DNA from: Streptomyces sp. NBC_00461 | GTDB lineage: Bacteria; Actinomycetota; Actinomycetes; Streptomycetales; Streptomycetaceae | Length of the DNA stretch: 64,000 nucleotides | Reading direction: 5' to 3' | Assembly (NCBI RefSeq): GCF_036013935.1 | Contig: NZ_CP107902.1 | Location: 8,341,001 to 8,405,000 of the forward strand | Shown: piece after piece, positions 54,631 to 62,919 of the stretch | Numbering within the stretch: the first letter of the stretch is position 1 | Layout of the letters: every line of letters begins with the position of its first letter | Position numbers and translations under genes: made by a program | Notes under the pieces: model-generated | Seen by the model: the letters and a program-made list of their open reading frames with translations, nothing else | The model's database searches: none | What the model was told of the DNA's origin: nothing

Positions 54631-55689
54631 GTGACCGACACAGCGCCGCGCCCCACGCTGGAGGCCGTGGCCGCCAGGGCGGGTGTCTCCCGGGCCACCG
54701 TCTCACGTGTGGTGAACGGCGGGGACGGGGTCAGGGAACCCCTCGTCGCCCGGGTCCGGCGCGCGGTGGAGGAACTCGGGTACGTGCCCAACCAGGCCGC
54801 CCGCAGCCTGGTGACGCGACGACATGACGCCATCGCCGTGGTCATCGCCGAGCCGGAGGCCCGCGTCTTCGCCGACCCCTTCTTCGCGCTTCAACTCCGC
54901 GGCATCAGCAAGGAGTTGACGGCCCAGGACAACCAGCTCGTGCTCCTCCTCACCGAGGGCCGGGACGATCACGTCCGCGTCGGCCGCTATCTCGCCGGAG
55001 GCCATGTCGACGGCGCGCTCGTCTTCTCTCTGCACCTCGACGACCCGCTGCCCGGCCTGATCCAGCATGCCGGTGTGCCGACCGTGTTCGGCGGCCGGCC
55101 CGGCTGGAGCGACGGCCGCGACGGCCGCGGCAGCGCGGTGTACGTCGACTGCGACAACCGCGGTGGCGCCCGTGAGGCCGTACGCCATCTCGTGGGCCTC
55201 GGCCGGACCCGGATCGCGCACATCACCGGCCCCCTCGACCAGACGTCCGCGGCGGACCGGCTCGACGGGTTCCGGGACGTCATGGTCGACGCCGACCCCA
55301 AGCTGATCGTCGAGAGCGACTTCACCCCGGGCGGGGGTGAGCGGGCGATGCGGCAACTCCTGGACCGCCGGCCCGACGTGGACGCCGTGTTCGCCGCCAA
55401 CGACCTCACCGCCGCGGGTGCACTGCGTGTGCTGCGTGAGCGGGGGCGTGGGGTGCCCGACGATGTCGCCGTGATCGGGTTCGACGACATGCTGCCGGTC
55501 GCCGAGCAGACCGATCCGCCCCTCACGACGGTCCGTCAGGACATCGAGGAGATGGGGCGGTTGATGGCGCGGCTGCTGCTGCGGCGCGTGGGCGCACGTG
55601 TCGGCGCCGGGGCGGGGGAGCAGGGTGTCGCTGAGGCGCCGGCCAGCGTGGTACTGCCGACGACGCTGGTACGGCGCGCCTCCGCGTAG
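54631..55689 (+). CDS. LacI-family transcriptional regulator
   Basis: A 352-residue repressor. The N-terminal helix-turn-helix is TLEAVAARAGVSRATVSRVV with hinge YVPNQAARSLVTRR. A periplasmic-binding-protein-like sensor follows (about 65-340: DGALVFSLHLDDPLPGL, DNRGGAREAVRHLVGLGRTR, DAVFAANDLTAAGALRVL). The effector is likely a sugar. Targets may include itself (palindrome 54563-54574) and perhaps the secreted sugar-enzyme pair upstream. The GTG start follows GGAGGAGCCCGAA. Confidence 0.92.
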   Translation: MTDTAPRPTLEAVAARAGVSRATVSRVVNGGDGVREPLVARVRRAVEELGYVPNQAARSLVTRRHDAIAVVIAEPEARVFADPFFALQLRGISKELTAQDNQLVLLLTEGRDDHVRVGRYLAGGHVDGALVFSLHLDDPLPGLIQHAGVPTVFGGRPGWSDGRDGRGSAVYVDCDNRGGAREAVRHLVGLGRTRIAHITGPLDQTSAADRLDGFRDVMVDADPKLIVESDFTPGGGERAMRQLLDRRPDVDAVFAANDLTAAGALRVLRERGRGVPDDVAVIGFDDMLPVAEQTDPPLTTVRQDIEEMGRLMARLLLRRVGARVGAGAGEQGVAEAPASVVLPTTLVRRASA

Positions 55690-55714
55690 CGCTCCGCTGG
55701 TGGGGCCGCGATGG

Positions 55715-55763
55715 GCCGTCTGCCGTCTGCCGTCTGCCGTCTGCCGTCTGCCGTCTGCCGTCT
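55715..55763. repeat. Seven tandem copies of GCCGTCT
   Basis: Seven uninterrupted heptamers, just downstream of the LacI stop. The period is not a multiple of three and no gene reads through. It is a simple repeat likely to vary between strains. Confidence 0.95.
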
Positions 55764-55990
55764 GCGGGTCCGTGGTGGCTGGTTGCGCAGTTCCCCGTGC
55801 CCCTGGGGGGTTGTGGTGCGGCGTGTCTCCTTGTGGCGCTCTGTGGGTGGGGGCGCGGTGGGGCGGTTGTCGTCTGCGGGTTTGTGGTGGCTGGTCGCGT
55901 AGTTCCCCGCGCCCCTAGGGGGTTTTGGTGCGGCGTGTCTCCTTGTGCGCTGCGTTGAGGGGGCAGCGATGGGTCGTCGGATCGCTGCTG
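55764..55990. repeat. Two tandem units of a dispersed intergenic repeat
   Basis: Two units of about 110 bp each contain GTGGTGGCTGG, then CAGTTCCCCGTGCCCC or TAGTTCCCCGCGCCCC, then GGTGCGGCGTGTCTCCTTGTG. The same core occurs inverted at 62183-62220. Repeats with a GTTCCCCGCGCCCC core are common between Streptomyces genes, in my recollection. Confidence 0.8.
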
Positions 55991-56002
55991 GTCGCGCCCT
56001 CG

Positions 56003-56107
56003 CGGCGGAGCCGCGTATCGATACAGTCCCGCCTGCCCCGTGGCGGAGCCGCATATCGATGTAGTCCCGCCCCCGTGGCGGAGCCGGGTGTCGATACTGT
56101 TCCGCCC
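56003..56107. repeat. Three tandem units of about 35 bp with a TATCGAT core
   Basis: Three adjacent copies share GGCGGAGCCG, a (T/G)(A/G)TCGAT core and GT(C/T)CCGCC. Copies start near 56003, 56039 and 56074. They end at the stop codon of the VOC gene. Function unknown. Confidence 0.8.
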
Positions 56108-56887
56108 CTAGAGGGACGCGCTCTTGATCACCGCGAACCTTGCGCCGTGTGGGTCGGTGAGTTTGGCGATGCTTCCCACTCCCTCGATGGACGTGGCCGG
56201 CATGCGGACCGCGGCGCCCAGGTTTCGTGCCTTGGTCACGGTGGCCTCCGCGTCGGCGACCTCGAAGTACGGCAGCCAGTACGGGCTGTTCTCGACCGGG
56301 TCGTCGGCCAGGGGGACGATGCCGCCGAACATGGAGTCCTCGCCGCCCCCGGCGGGGTTGAGGGTGGTGTACGTGCCCCCGGGGAAGGGCACCGCGGCCG
56401 TCTCCAGGCCGAGTGTCTCGTGGTAGAACCAGGCCGCCGCGGCGATGTCCGGGGTGTACAGCTCGACCCAGGTGAGGGTGCCGGTCTCGCTCGCCACGTC
56501 GATGCCCTTGGTCCGGCCCGGCTGCCAGATGCCGAACGGCACGCTCGCCTTGTCGGCGATGATCGCCATGCGGCCCTCGCCCATCACGTCCATGGGCCGC
56601 ATGAGCACGCTGCCGTGCGCCTGCTCGGCAGCCTTGGCGGTGGCTTCGGCGTCCGCGCTCTGGAAGTACACGGTCCAGGACGGCGGGCCCTGCTCGGGCG
56701 TGGTCTGCACCCCGCCCGCCACGGTCCTGCCGTCCAGCTGGAAGAAGCCGTAACCACCGGCGTCGGGGCCCGCCGACTGGAAGGTCCAGCCGAAGAGACC
56801 GCCGTAGAAGGAGATGGCGCCGTCGATGTCGGATGTGCCGACGTCGAGCCAGTTGGGAGCGCCGTTGACGAAACGGGTGGTGAGCAT
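56108..56887 (-). CDS. Two-domain VOC (glyoxalase-like) protein
   Basis: A 259-residue protein with two tandem vicinal-oxygen-chelate domains. The first begins APNWLDVGTSDIDGAISFYGGLFGWTF and the second GTLTWVELYTPDIAAAAWFYHETLGLE. Such proteins are dioxygenases, glyoxalases or bleomycin-type binding proteins. Residues alone do not decide. ATG 56887 follows AAGGAGGG. The tandem repeats reach its stop codon. Confidence 0.85.
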   Translation of the reverse strand: MLTTRFVNGAPNWLDVGTSDIDGAISFYGGLFGWTFQSAGPDAGGYGFFQLDGRTVAGGVQTTPEQGPPSWTVYFQSADAEATAKAAEQAHGSVLMRPMDVMGEGRMAIIADKASVPFGIWQPGRTKGIDVASETGTLTWVELYTPDIAAAAWFYHETLGLETAAVPFPGGTYTTLNPAGGGEDSMFGGIVPLADDPVENSPYWLPYFEVADAEATVTKARNLGAAVRMPATSIEGVGSIAKLTDPHGARFAVIKSASL

Positions 56888-57100
56888 CCTTGCCCTCCTT
56901 GGAAGGGTCCCGTCCTCTGCACTGCCGAGTCTTGCACCGCCCACTGACAATCGCTGCCGGAACGGCTTTCGCCTCCTTCCGCGCGCCGCCGTGTGCCACG
57001 GTGTGCGAGGGCGGCACCATCAGGGTGGCCGCGGACCCTGGGGCGCGGCGTTGATTCCGCGTTGATCGAACGTTTTTCGCCGCGCGCCAGGATCTGGCTC

Positions 57101-57346
57101 ATGCACATCGACACGATCACCCCGGCCGACCTCGCCTGGCAGGCCCAGGCTCTGTGTGCGCAGACCGGGGCGGATTTCTTCTTTCCCGAGCCGGGCAGCT
57201 CGGTGCGTGAGGCGAAGCGCATCTGCGGCATGTGTGAGATGCGGCCCACCTGCCTCGAGTACGCGCTGCGGAACGACGAACGCTTCGGCGTCTGGGGCGG
57301 GCTGTCGGAGAAGGAACGGCTGGAGCTCAGGCGCACGGCGCACTGA
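57101..57346 (+). CDS. WhiB-family iron-sulfur regulator
   Basis: An 81-residue Wbl protein. Four cluster-binding cysteines are in ALCAQTGADFFFP, CGMC and TCLEYAL. The GVWGGLSEKER turn motif and basic tail (RLELRR) follow. The [4Fe-4S] protein binds the principal sigma factor region 4 and acts as a transcription factor. Short for the family but complete. ATG 57101 is preceded by AGGA at about 10 bases. A perfect hairpin follows. Confidence 0.92.
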   Translation: MHIDTITPADLAWQAQALCAQTGADFFFPEPGSSVREAKRICGMCEMRPTCLEYALRNDERFGVWGGLSEKERLELRRTAH

Positions 57347-57387
57347 CGCACCGCGTCCCGGCGGGCGCCGTCGCCGCATCCGTACGC

Positions 57388-57429
57388 GACGACGAGGCCG
57401 GTACGCACGCGCGTACCGGCCTCGTCGTC
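57388..57429. terminator. Perfect 19-bp bidirectional terminator
   Basis: GACGACGAGGCCGGTACGC and its exact complement form a 19-bp stem around the loop ACGC, between the converging whiB (+) and desaturase (-) genes. It is the strongest hairpin in the window. Confidence 0.92.
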
Positions 57430-57449
57430 ATCCGCAGTCGGTTGTGCCG

Positions 57450-58424
57450 TCAGCCGGCAGCGCGCGCCGCCATCCGCGCCTTGCGTGCCGCCAGCTTCTC
57501 GTCGAACTTCAGGGCCTCCGCGTCCAGCCCGCCCATGTACAGGCCGAGTTCTTCCTGTGCCTGAAGGCCCTCGGGGCCGAGGCCGTCGATCTCCAGGACC
57601 TTCAGGTGGCGCAGCACAGGCTGGAGCACGTCGTCGTGGTGGATGCGCATGTTGTAGACCTCGCCGATCGCCATCTGCGCGGCGGCCCGCTCGAAGCCGG
57701 GCATGCCGTGGCCGGGCATCCGGAAGTTGACGATCACGTCGCGCACGGCCTGCATGGTGAGGTCGGGCGCGAGGTCGAACGCCGCCTTGAGGAGGTTGCG
57801 GTAGAAGACCATGTGCAGGTTCTCGTCGGTCGCGATGCGGGCCAGCATGCGGTCGCAGACCGGGTCGCCCGACTGGTGGCCCGTGTTGCGGTGCGAGACG
57901 CGGGTGGCCAGCTCCTGGAAGGCGACGTAGGCGACCGAGTGCAGCATCGAGTGACGGTTGTCCGACTCGAAGCCCTCGCTCATGTGGGCCATGCGGAACG
58001 CTTCCAGCTTGTCGGGGTCCACCGCGCGCGAGGCGAGCAGGTAGTCGCGCATCACGATGCCGTGCCGGCCCTCCTCCGCGGTCCAGCGGTGCACCCAGGT
58101 GCCCCAGGCGCCGTCGCGGCCGAAGAGCGAGGCGATCTCGTGGTGGTAACTGGGCAGGTTGTCCTCGGTGAGGAGGTTCACGACCAGCGCGATCCGGCCG
58201 AGCTCGGTGACCTTGGACTGCTCCTTGTCCCAGGCCTCGCCGTCCTCGAAGAGACCGGGGAAGTTACGTCCGTCCGACCACGGCACGTACTCGTGCGGCA
58301 TCCAGTCCTTGGCGACCTTGAGATGCCGGTTGAGTTCCGTCTCGACCACTTCCTCCAGGGCGTACAGCAGTCGGGCGTCGGTCCAGACGGAAGTGCTGCC
58401 GAGGTGCGGGGAAGTGATCGTCAC
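57450..58424 (-). CDS. desA: Acyl-ACP desaturase (diiron)
   Basis: A 324-residue soluble desaturase. Diiron ligands are visible in EDNLPSYHHE, EEGRHG and DENLHMVF, the (E/D)ExxH-type pattern of stearoyl-ACP desaturases. The last 30 residues are a basic helical tail. It should introduce a double bond in a saturated acyl-ACP, altering membrane fluidity. The GTG start at 58424 follows GGAGCTCCT. Three tandem palindromic repeats lie 57-101 bases upstream. Confidence 0.92.
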   Translation of the reverse strand: MTITSPHLGSTSVWTDARLLYALEEVVETELNRHLKVAKDWMPHEYVPWSDGRNFPGLFEDGEAWDKEQSKVTELGRIALVVNLLTEDNLPSYHHEIASLFGRDGAWGTWVHRWTAEEGRHGIVMRDYLLASRAVDPDKLEAFRMAHMSEGFESDNRHSMLHSVAYVAFQELATRVSHRNTGHQSGDPVCDRMLARIATDENLHMVFYRNLLKAAFDLAPDLTMQAVRDVIVNFRMPGHGMPGFERAAAQMAIGEVYNMRIHHDDVLQPVLRHLKVLEIDGLGPEGLQAQEELGLYMGGLDAEALKFDEKLAARKARMAARAAG

Positions 58425-58480
58425 AGGAGCTCCAGGGGACGTACGGCAAAGTGGAACAATCCGGCGAGCGGTGCCGGAAC

Positions 58481-58525
58481 TTACGAAAGCGTAGGCTACG
58501 AAACCGTAGGTTACGTTGCCGTAGG
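58481..58525 (-). promoter_or_regulatory. Three tandem 15-bp palindromic repeats upstream of desA
   Basis: TTACGAAAGCGTAGG, CTACGAAACCGTAGG and TTACGTTGCCGTAGG follow each other without gap. Each is itself a CTACG-n4-CGTAG inverted repeat. They resemble TetR-type operators and lie in the desA promoter, so they probably bind a fatty-acid-sensing repressor coded elsewhere. An array of three suggests cooperative binding. Confidence 0.7.
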
Positions 58526-58638
58526 TTAAGTGCCCTGTAAAGATCCCTGATCAGCACATGTTTCCTAGGGCATCCAAGGATCTGCCGGAGCCTCAGGGAG
58601 CGCAGGTCCCAGGGGTGAAAGGGTGAGTCGATCACCCG

Positions 58639-59415
58639 TCAGGCGTACAGGTCCCTCAGGCGGACCGAGAGGCATGTCACACAGCCCTCGAGCTTCTCGA
58701 ACTCGCTGATGTCCACCACGACCGGCTCGTGACCGAGATCGGCGAGCAGTTCCGCAGTCTTCGGGGCGCTCGCCGCCATCAGCAGCTTGCTGCCCCCGAG
58801 GAGCACCACATGGGAGCCGGCCTCCTCGGGCACCGACAGGAAACGCGGGAACAGCGCCGGCCGGTCCACCTTGGGGATGTGCCCGATGACCGTCCCGTCG
58901 GGCAGCGCCGTGACCGCCGACTTCAGGTGCAGCACCTTGCTCACCGGCACGGCGACGACGCGCGCCCCCAGTGGCTCGAAGGCGGCCCGCAGCTGCTGCA
59001 CGCCGGCCGCGTTGGTGCGCCCGCCCCGGCCGACGTAGATCGTGTCGTCGATCTTCAGCACGTCTCCGCCGTCCAGGGTGCCCGGCTCCCAGATCCAGTT
59101 CACCGAGCAGCCGAGGCGTGCCACGGCCTCCTCGACCCCGGCCGTCTCGTCGCGACGGGAGGAGGCGCCGGGCCGGGTGATCAGCGCGACGTTCCGGTAC
59201 ATGACGACCGTGTCCTCGACGAACACCGAGTCGGGGCAGTCGTCCTCCGGAGCCACCTCGACGGTCTCCCAGCCGTGGGTGCGCAGCGCCTCCACGTAGG
59301 CCTCCCACTGCTCCACCGCAAGAGCGGTATCGACCTTCTCCCGCTCGACGTGCGTCACCAGACCCTCGGCGAGGCGCGGGCTGGGGCGGCGGACGAGGGC
59401 CTTCTTGCTGGGCAC
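58639..59415 (-). CDS. ddaH: Dimethylargininase (DDAH)-like amidinotransferase-fold hydrolase
   Basis: A 258-residue protein of DDAH length. Visible active-site segments are DSVFVEDTVVM, LDGGDVLKIDDTIYVG, catalytic His in VLHLKSAVTAL, and catalytic Cys in GCVTCLSVRLRDL near the end. It should hydrolyse N-omega-methylated arginines to citrulline and methylamines. It could also be arginine deiminase-like, though the size favours DDAH. GTG 59415 follows AAAGG. A longer reading runs through the 21-bp tandem repeat upstream and is unlikely. Confidence 0.88.
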   Translation of the reverse strand: MPSKKALVRRPSPRLAEGLVTHVEREKVDTALAVEQWEAYVEALRTHGWETVEVAPEDDCPDSVFVEDTVVMYRNVALITRPGASSRRDETAGVEEAVARLGCSVNWIWEPGTLDGGDVLKIDDTIYVGRGGRTNAAGVQQLRAAFEPLGARVVAVPVSKVLHLKSAVTALPDGTVIGHIPKVDRPALFPRFLSVPEEAGSHVVLLGGSKLLMAASAPKTAELLADLGHEPVVVDISEFEKLEGCVTCLSVRLRDLYA

Positions 59416-59429
59416 GAGGGGCCTTTCGT

Positions 59430-59471
59430 GTAGGCGGAACGGCGGACCGGGTAGGCGGAACGGCGAACCGG
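59430..59471. repeat. Two tandem 21-bp repeats upstream of ddaH
   Basis: GTAGGCGGAACGGCGGACCG and a near-identical copy (GCGAACCG at its end) lie head to tail 15-56 bases upstream of the GTG start, in the promoter or leader. They differ by one base in 21. Could be an operator pair. Confidence 0.75.
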
Positions 59472-59560
59472 GCCCTTGTGGGGCCCGGTCCGCCATCATG
59501 CAGCGCGGATCCATGGACACAAAACCCCCCGTTGCCAGGCTGTGCCCCTCCCGAGATGCG

Positions 59561-61174
59561 CTACCCCACCTCCTCCGGAGCCGTCTCCCGCAGCTCGCCG
59601 TCGAGCAGCAGCCACCGGGTGATGCCGATGGACTCCAGGAACGGCAGGTCGTGACTGGCCACGACCAGCGCTCCCTCGTAGGACTCCAGGGCCGTGGTCA
59701 GCTGCCGGACGCTCGCCATGTCGAGGTTGTTGGTCGGCTCGTCGAGCATGAGCAGCTGCGGTGCGGGCTCGGCCAGCATCAGCGCGGCCAGCGCCGCCCG
59801 GAAGCGTTCGCCGCCGGACAGCGTGGCCGCTTTCTGGTCGGCGCGGGCGCCCCGGAACAGGAAGCGGGCCAGTCGGGCCCGAACCCGGTTGTTGGTGGCG
59901 CCCGGCGCGAACCGGGCCACGTTCTCCGCGACGGACAGTTCGCCGTCGAGCACGTCGAGCCGCTGCGGCAGGAAGCGGAGCGGCACATGCGCGTGCGCCT
60001 CGCCCGACACCGGCTCCAGCTCCCCGGCGATCGTTCGCAGCAGCGTCGTCTTGCCCGCGCCGTTGCGCCCGATCAGCGCGACCCGCTCCGGGCCGCGCAG
60101 GTCGAGCCCGCCCGCCACGCGCGCCCCGTAGGCGAGCTCCAGGTCCATCAGGGTGAGGACCGTACGGCCCGGCGGTACGGCCGTGTACGGCAGGTCGACG
60201 CGGATCTCGTCGTCGTCCCGTACGGCGTCCACCGCGTCGTCGAGCCGCTCCTTGGCCTCGGTGAGCTTCTCCTCGTGCATGATGCGGTGCTTGCCCGCGG
60301 ACTCCTGCGCCGCGCGCTTGCGTGCCCCCATGACGATCTTCGGCTCGCGTTTCTGCTCGAACATCTTCTGCCCGTACCGCTTACGGCGGGCCAACTTGAC
60401 CTGCGCGTCGACCAGTTCGCGCTTCTGCTTGCGGAAGTCGGCCTCCGCGACGCGCACCATCCGCTCGGCCGCCTCCTGCTCGCCGGCCAGAACCTCCTCG
60501 TACGCGGAGAAGTTGCCGCCGTACCAGGTGACCTCCCCGGAGCGCAGATCGGCGATCTGGTCGACCAGTTCCAGGAGTTCACGGTCGTGGCTGACCACGA
60601 CCATCACCCCCGGCCAGGACGCGACGGCCGCGTACAGCCGCCTGCGTGCGTACAGGTCGAGGTTGTTCGTCGGCTCGTCAAGGAGCAGGATGTCCGGGCG
60701 GCTCAGCAGCAGTGCCGCCAGCCGCAGCAGCACCGACTCACCGCCCGACACCTCTCCGATGGTGCGGTCCAACTCGATCTGGCCGAGCCCGAGTTCGCCG
60801 AGTGTGGCGAGGGCGCGTTCCTCCACGTCCCAGTCGTCGCCGACCGTCTCGAAGTGCTCCTCGGCCACGTCGCCCGCCTCGATGGCGTGCAGCGCGACCC
60901 GCTGGGCGGCGATGCCGAGCACCTCGTCGACACGCAGCTGGGTGTCGAGCGTGACGTTCTGCGGGAGGTAGCCGACCTCGCCCGCGACGCGGACGGTGCC
61001 GTCGGCCGGCGTCAGTTCACCGGCGATCAGCTTCAACAGGGTTGATTTCCCTGATCCGTTGACGCCGACGAGCCCGGTGCGGCCGGGGCCGAAGGCGACG
61101 TCGAGACCCTCGAAGACAGGGGTGCCGTCGGGCCAGGTGAAGGCAAGGGACGTACAAGTGATGGAAGTAGACAT
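59561..61174 (-). CDS. ABC-F family ATPase (ribosome protection/translation factor)
   Basis: A 537-residue protein with two ABC domains and no membrane helices. Walker A motifs are GVNGSGKST (about 38) and GRNGAGKTTL. Signatures are VSGGE and LSGGE. The linker between (about 235-320) is highly charged (FRKQKRELVDAQVKLARRKR, KHRIMHEEKLTEAKERLDD), as in ABC-F proteins that reach the ribosomal P-site. It may give resistance to ribosome-targeting antibiotics or relieve stalling. ATG 61174 has no strong ribosome site. A promoter far upstream implies a leader of about 225 nt, as in attenuation-controlled ABC-F genes. Confidence 0.9.
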   Translation of the reverse strand: MSTSITCTSLAFTWPDGTPVFEGLDVAFGPGRTGLVGVNGSGKSTLLKLIAGELTPADGTVRVAGEVGYLPQNVTLDTQLRVDEVLGIAAQRVALHAIEAGDVAEEHFETVGDDWDVEERALATLGELGLGQIELDRTIGEVSGGESVLLRLAALLLSRPDILLLDEPTNNLDLYARRRLYAAVASWPGVMVVVSHDRELLELVDQIADLRSGEVTWYGGNFSAYEEVLAGEQEAAERMVRVAEADFRKQKRELVDAQVKLARRKRYGQKMFEQKREPKIVMGARKRAAQESAGKHRIMHEEKLTEAKERLDDAVDAVRDDDEIRVDLPYTAVPPGRTVLTLMDLELAYGARVAGGLDLRGPERVALIGRNGAGKTTLLRTIAGELEPVSGEAHAHVPLRFLPQRLDVLDGELSVAENVARFAPGATNNRVRARLARFLFRGARADQKAATLSGGERFRAALAALMLAEPAPQLLMLDEPTNNLDMASVRQLTTALESYEGALVVASHDLPFLESIGITRWLLLDGELRETAPEEVG

Positions 61175-61408
61175 GTGGCCTCGCGGTTGCTTGATGCGGT
61201 CAGGGGCAAACGCGTATCGAGACACCGCAGACCAGCAGACCAATGGCGGGAGAGGAGAGCCCTGAAGCACGGAATGAGCCCTGCTCCGTCAGGACGGCTC
61301 GACTGCCGAGGTCGCACGCGGCGGACACACCTCACGGGTGTGACGCGGTGTCTCAGACCTCAGACGAGCAACGTCCCTCTCCAATCGACGGCAACAGAAC
61401 CGTTGTAC

Positions 61409-61438
61409 ACCGTAGGAGAGGGCCGGGACGGCTGTCAA
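61409..61438 (-). promoter_or_regulatory. Vegetative-type promoter of the ABC-F gene
   Basis: On the minus strand TTGACA (61438-61433) and TACGGT (61414-61409) are spaced 18 bp, a good HrdB-type promoter. Transcription would start about 61400, giving a leader of about 225 nt. The leader has a CACACC-CGTGA-GGTGTG hairpin at about 61323-61340. Confidence 0.6.
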
Positions 61439-61481
61439 CGAATTAACGTGATCCCCGATCCGCCCTCGCTAAGGAGGCCCC

Positions 61482-62153
61482 GTGCCCCACGGCTCGCTCT
61501 CACTGCCCGCCCGGCTCTGTCTGCTGGCCTGGGACACGGAAAGTACCAAGGTCACCGGTGCCGCCCGCCTCCCCCAGCTGGTGCGGGCCGGTGCCCTCAC
61601 CGAACTGGCCCAGCGCGGTCTGCTCACGGACGAGGACGGCATCGCCACACCCGTCGACATGGACTCCGCCACCGGGGACGCAGCCCTCGACGGCCTTCTG
61701 GAGCTGATCCGGGAGTCCCGGCCGCACCGGTGGCGGACGTGGGTGACCCTCCACGCGCGCGTGACCCTGGACGCCGTACGGGAGCAGCTGACCGCACAGG
61801 GATATCTGCGGGCGGTGAAGAAGCGGGTCCTCGGGGTCTTCCCGAGCGTGGAGCACGTACTGGAGCAGCCCGCCGTCGTGGACGCGCTGCGCGTGGAGGC
61901 GCGGCGGGTGCTCGACGGCCCGGTGCCGGGCGCCGAGGTCTGCGACCGGGATGCGGCCGTGGTCGCCCTGGCCGCCGCCGCGGAGCTGCCCGCGCTCGTG
62001 CCGGCCGGCGACCGCGAACGCCACGCGGCGCGCGTGGAGGCGCTGACCGAGCGGGCCGGAGCGGCGGCGCCCGCGCTGCGGAAGGTCGTCACGGAGGTGC
62101 ACACGGCCCTGACCGCGTCACTGACGGCGGTCGCGGTGGCGACCGGCGAGTGA
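61482..62153 (+). CDS. GPP34 (Golgi phosphoprotein 3-like) protein
   Basis: A 223-residue, mostly helical protein. SLPARLCLLAWDTE opens the GPP34 fold and LVRAGALTELAQRGLLTDEDG follows. Eukaryotic GOLPH3 binds phosphatidylinositol-4-phosphate. In Streptomyces such proteins occur in many copies and are thought to be membrane-associated; their role is unsettled. The GTG start follows AAGGAGG. Confidence 0.88.
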   Translation: MPHGSLSLPARLCLLAWDTESTKVTGAARLPQLVRAGALTELAQRGLLTDEDGIATPVDMDSATGDAALDGLLELIRESRPHRWRTWVTLHARVTLDAVREQLTAQGYLRAVKKRVLGVFPSVEHVLEQPAVVDALRVEARRVLDGPVPGAEVCDRDAAVVALAAAAELPALVPAGDRERHAARVEALTERAGAAAPALRKVVTEVHTALTASLTAVAVATGE

Positions 62154-62182
62154 GGCGCTTGTGGCGCCTCCCGTACATGCCG

Positions 62183-62220
62183 TGCCCCGAAGGGGCGCGG
62201 GGAACTGCGCGACCAGCCAC
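62183..62220. repeat. Inverted single copy of the dispersed intergenic repeat
   Basis: GCCCCGAAGGGGCGCGGGGA runs into ACTGCGCGACCAGCCAC. This is the reverse complement of the core at 55772-55812 and 55884-55921. GCCCC-GAA-GGGGC at the start can form a hairpin, so it may help end transcription between the converging GPP34 and SsgA-like genes. Confidence 0.75.
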
Positions 62221-62284
62221 GACGGCCGCGCAGCCGACACACGGCGCATCGCGCCCCCACCAGCGGAGCGCCACGCGCCACGCG

Positions 62285-62698
62285 TCACGCCTCCCGCATC
62301 AGCTCCGCCAGGTCGTGGTCCAGGTCCAGCTGCAGGTGCTCCAGGCCGACGGGGACCAAATTGTTCGTGGCGTCGAGGAAACGGCGAATCTCGTCCGAGC
62401 GGACGTGGACGACGGCGGTGCCCTCGGGGGCGTGGAACTCCAGGACGATGCGCTCGTAGCCGTACGGCCGCACACGCACGTCGCCCTGGCCCTCGGGCTC
62501 CTCCAGGCCGGCCGTGAGGAGTTCGCGCGAGAAGGTCCAGCAGACGTCCACGCCCTCCAGGGTGGCCGGGGCGGGGAAGGTCATGCGGACTGCGAACGGG
62601 TCGCGTCGGTCGTAGTGCAGCTTCGCCGGGATGCTCGACATACGAGGCGCGGCGGCGACGAGACGGGCCTCTACGGGCTGCTCGATGACGGTGGACAA
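62285..62698 (-). CDS. ssgD: SsgA-like sporulation-associated regulator
   Basis: A 137-residue SALP protein, the usual length. IPAKLHYDRRDPFAV matches the family LxYDxxDPYAV stretch. VCWTFSRELL, EPEGQGDVRVRPYG, and a helical acidic end (VPVGLEHLQLDLDHDLAELM) are all typical. SALPs guide septum and wall assembly during sporulation. I recall ssgD lying near an ABC-F gene and the laccase in S. coelicolor, so the name rests partly on context. TTG 62698 follows GGGAG at 6 bases. A GTG further upstream (about 62713) is less suitable. Confidence 0.8.
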   Translation of the reverse strand: MSTVIEQPVEARLVAAAPRMSSIPAKLHYDRRDPFAVRMTFPAPATLEGVDVCWTFSRELLTAGLEEPEGQGDVRVRPYGYERIVLEFHAPEGTAVVHVRSDEIRRFLDATNNLVPVGLEHLQLDLDHDLAELMREA

Positions 62699-62919
62699 CG
62701 CCTGCTCCCTTGTGACGGCTGGACGGGCTTCCGGGCGGATCGGTCCGGCACTGCTAGAGACGCTGGAATCAGCCAATCCGTGCATCTGAAATCCGAGTGA
62801 CCTCCGTCACCGCATCCATTCACAGGAGTGACAAGGTCCACTTACCGTTTCCCGATGGGCACTTGTGGCGACCGCGGCCATCTGGACGGCGCCCGGGCGG
62901 TCGGCTAGCTTCGCCCGCC

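Noticed and set aside
55715..56107. Possible CRISPR array
   Set aside because: The repeats are directly tandem or of varied type, with no regular unique spacers and no cas genes.
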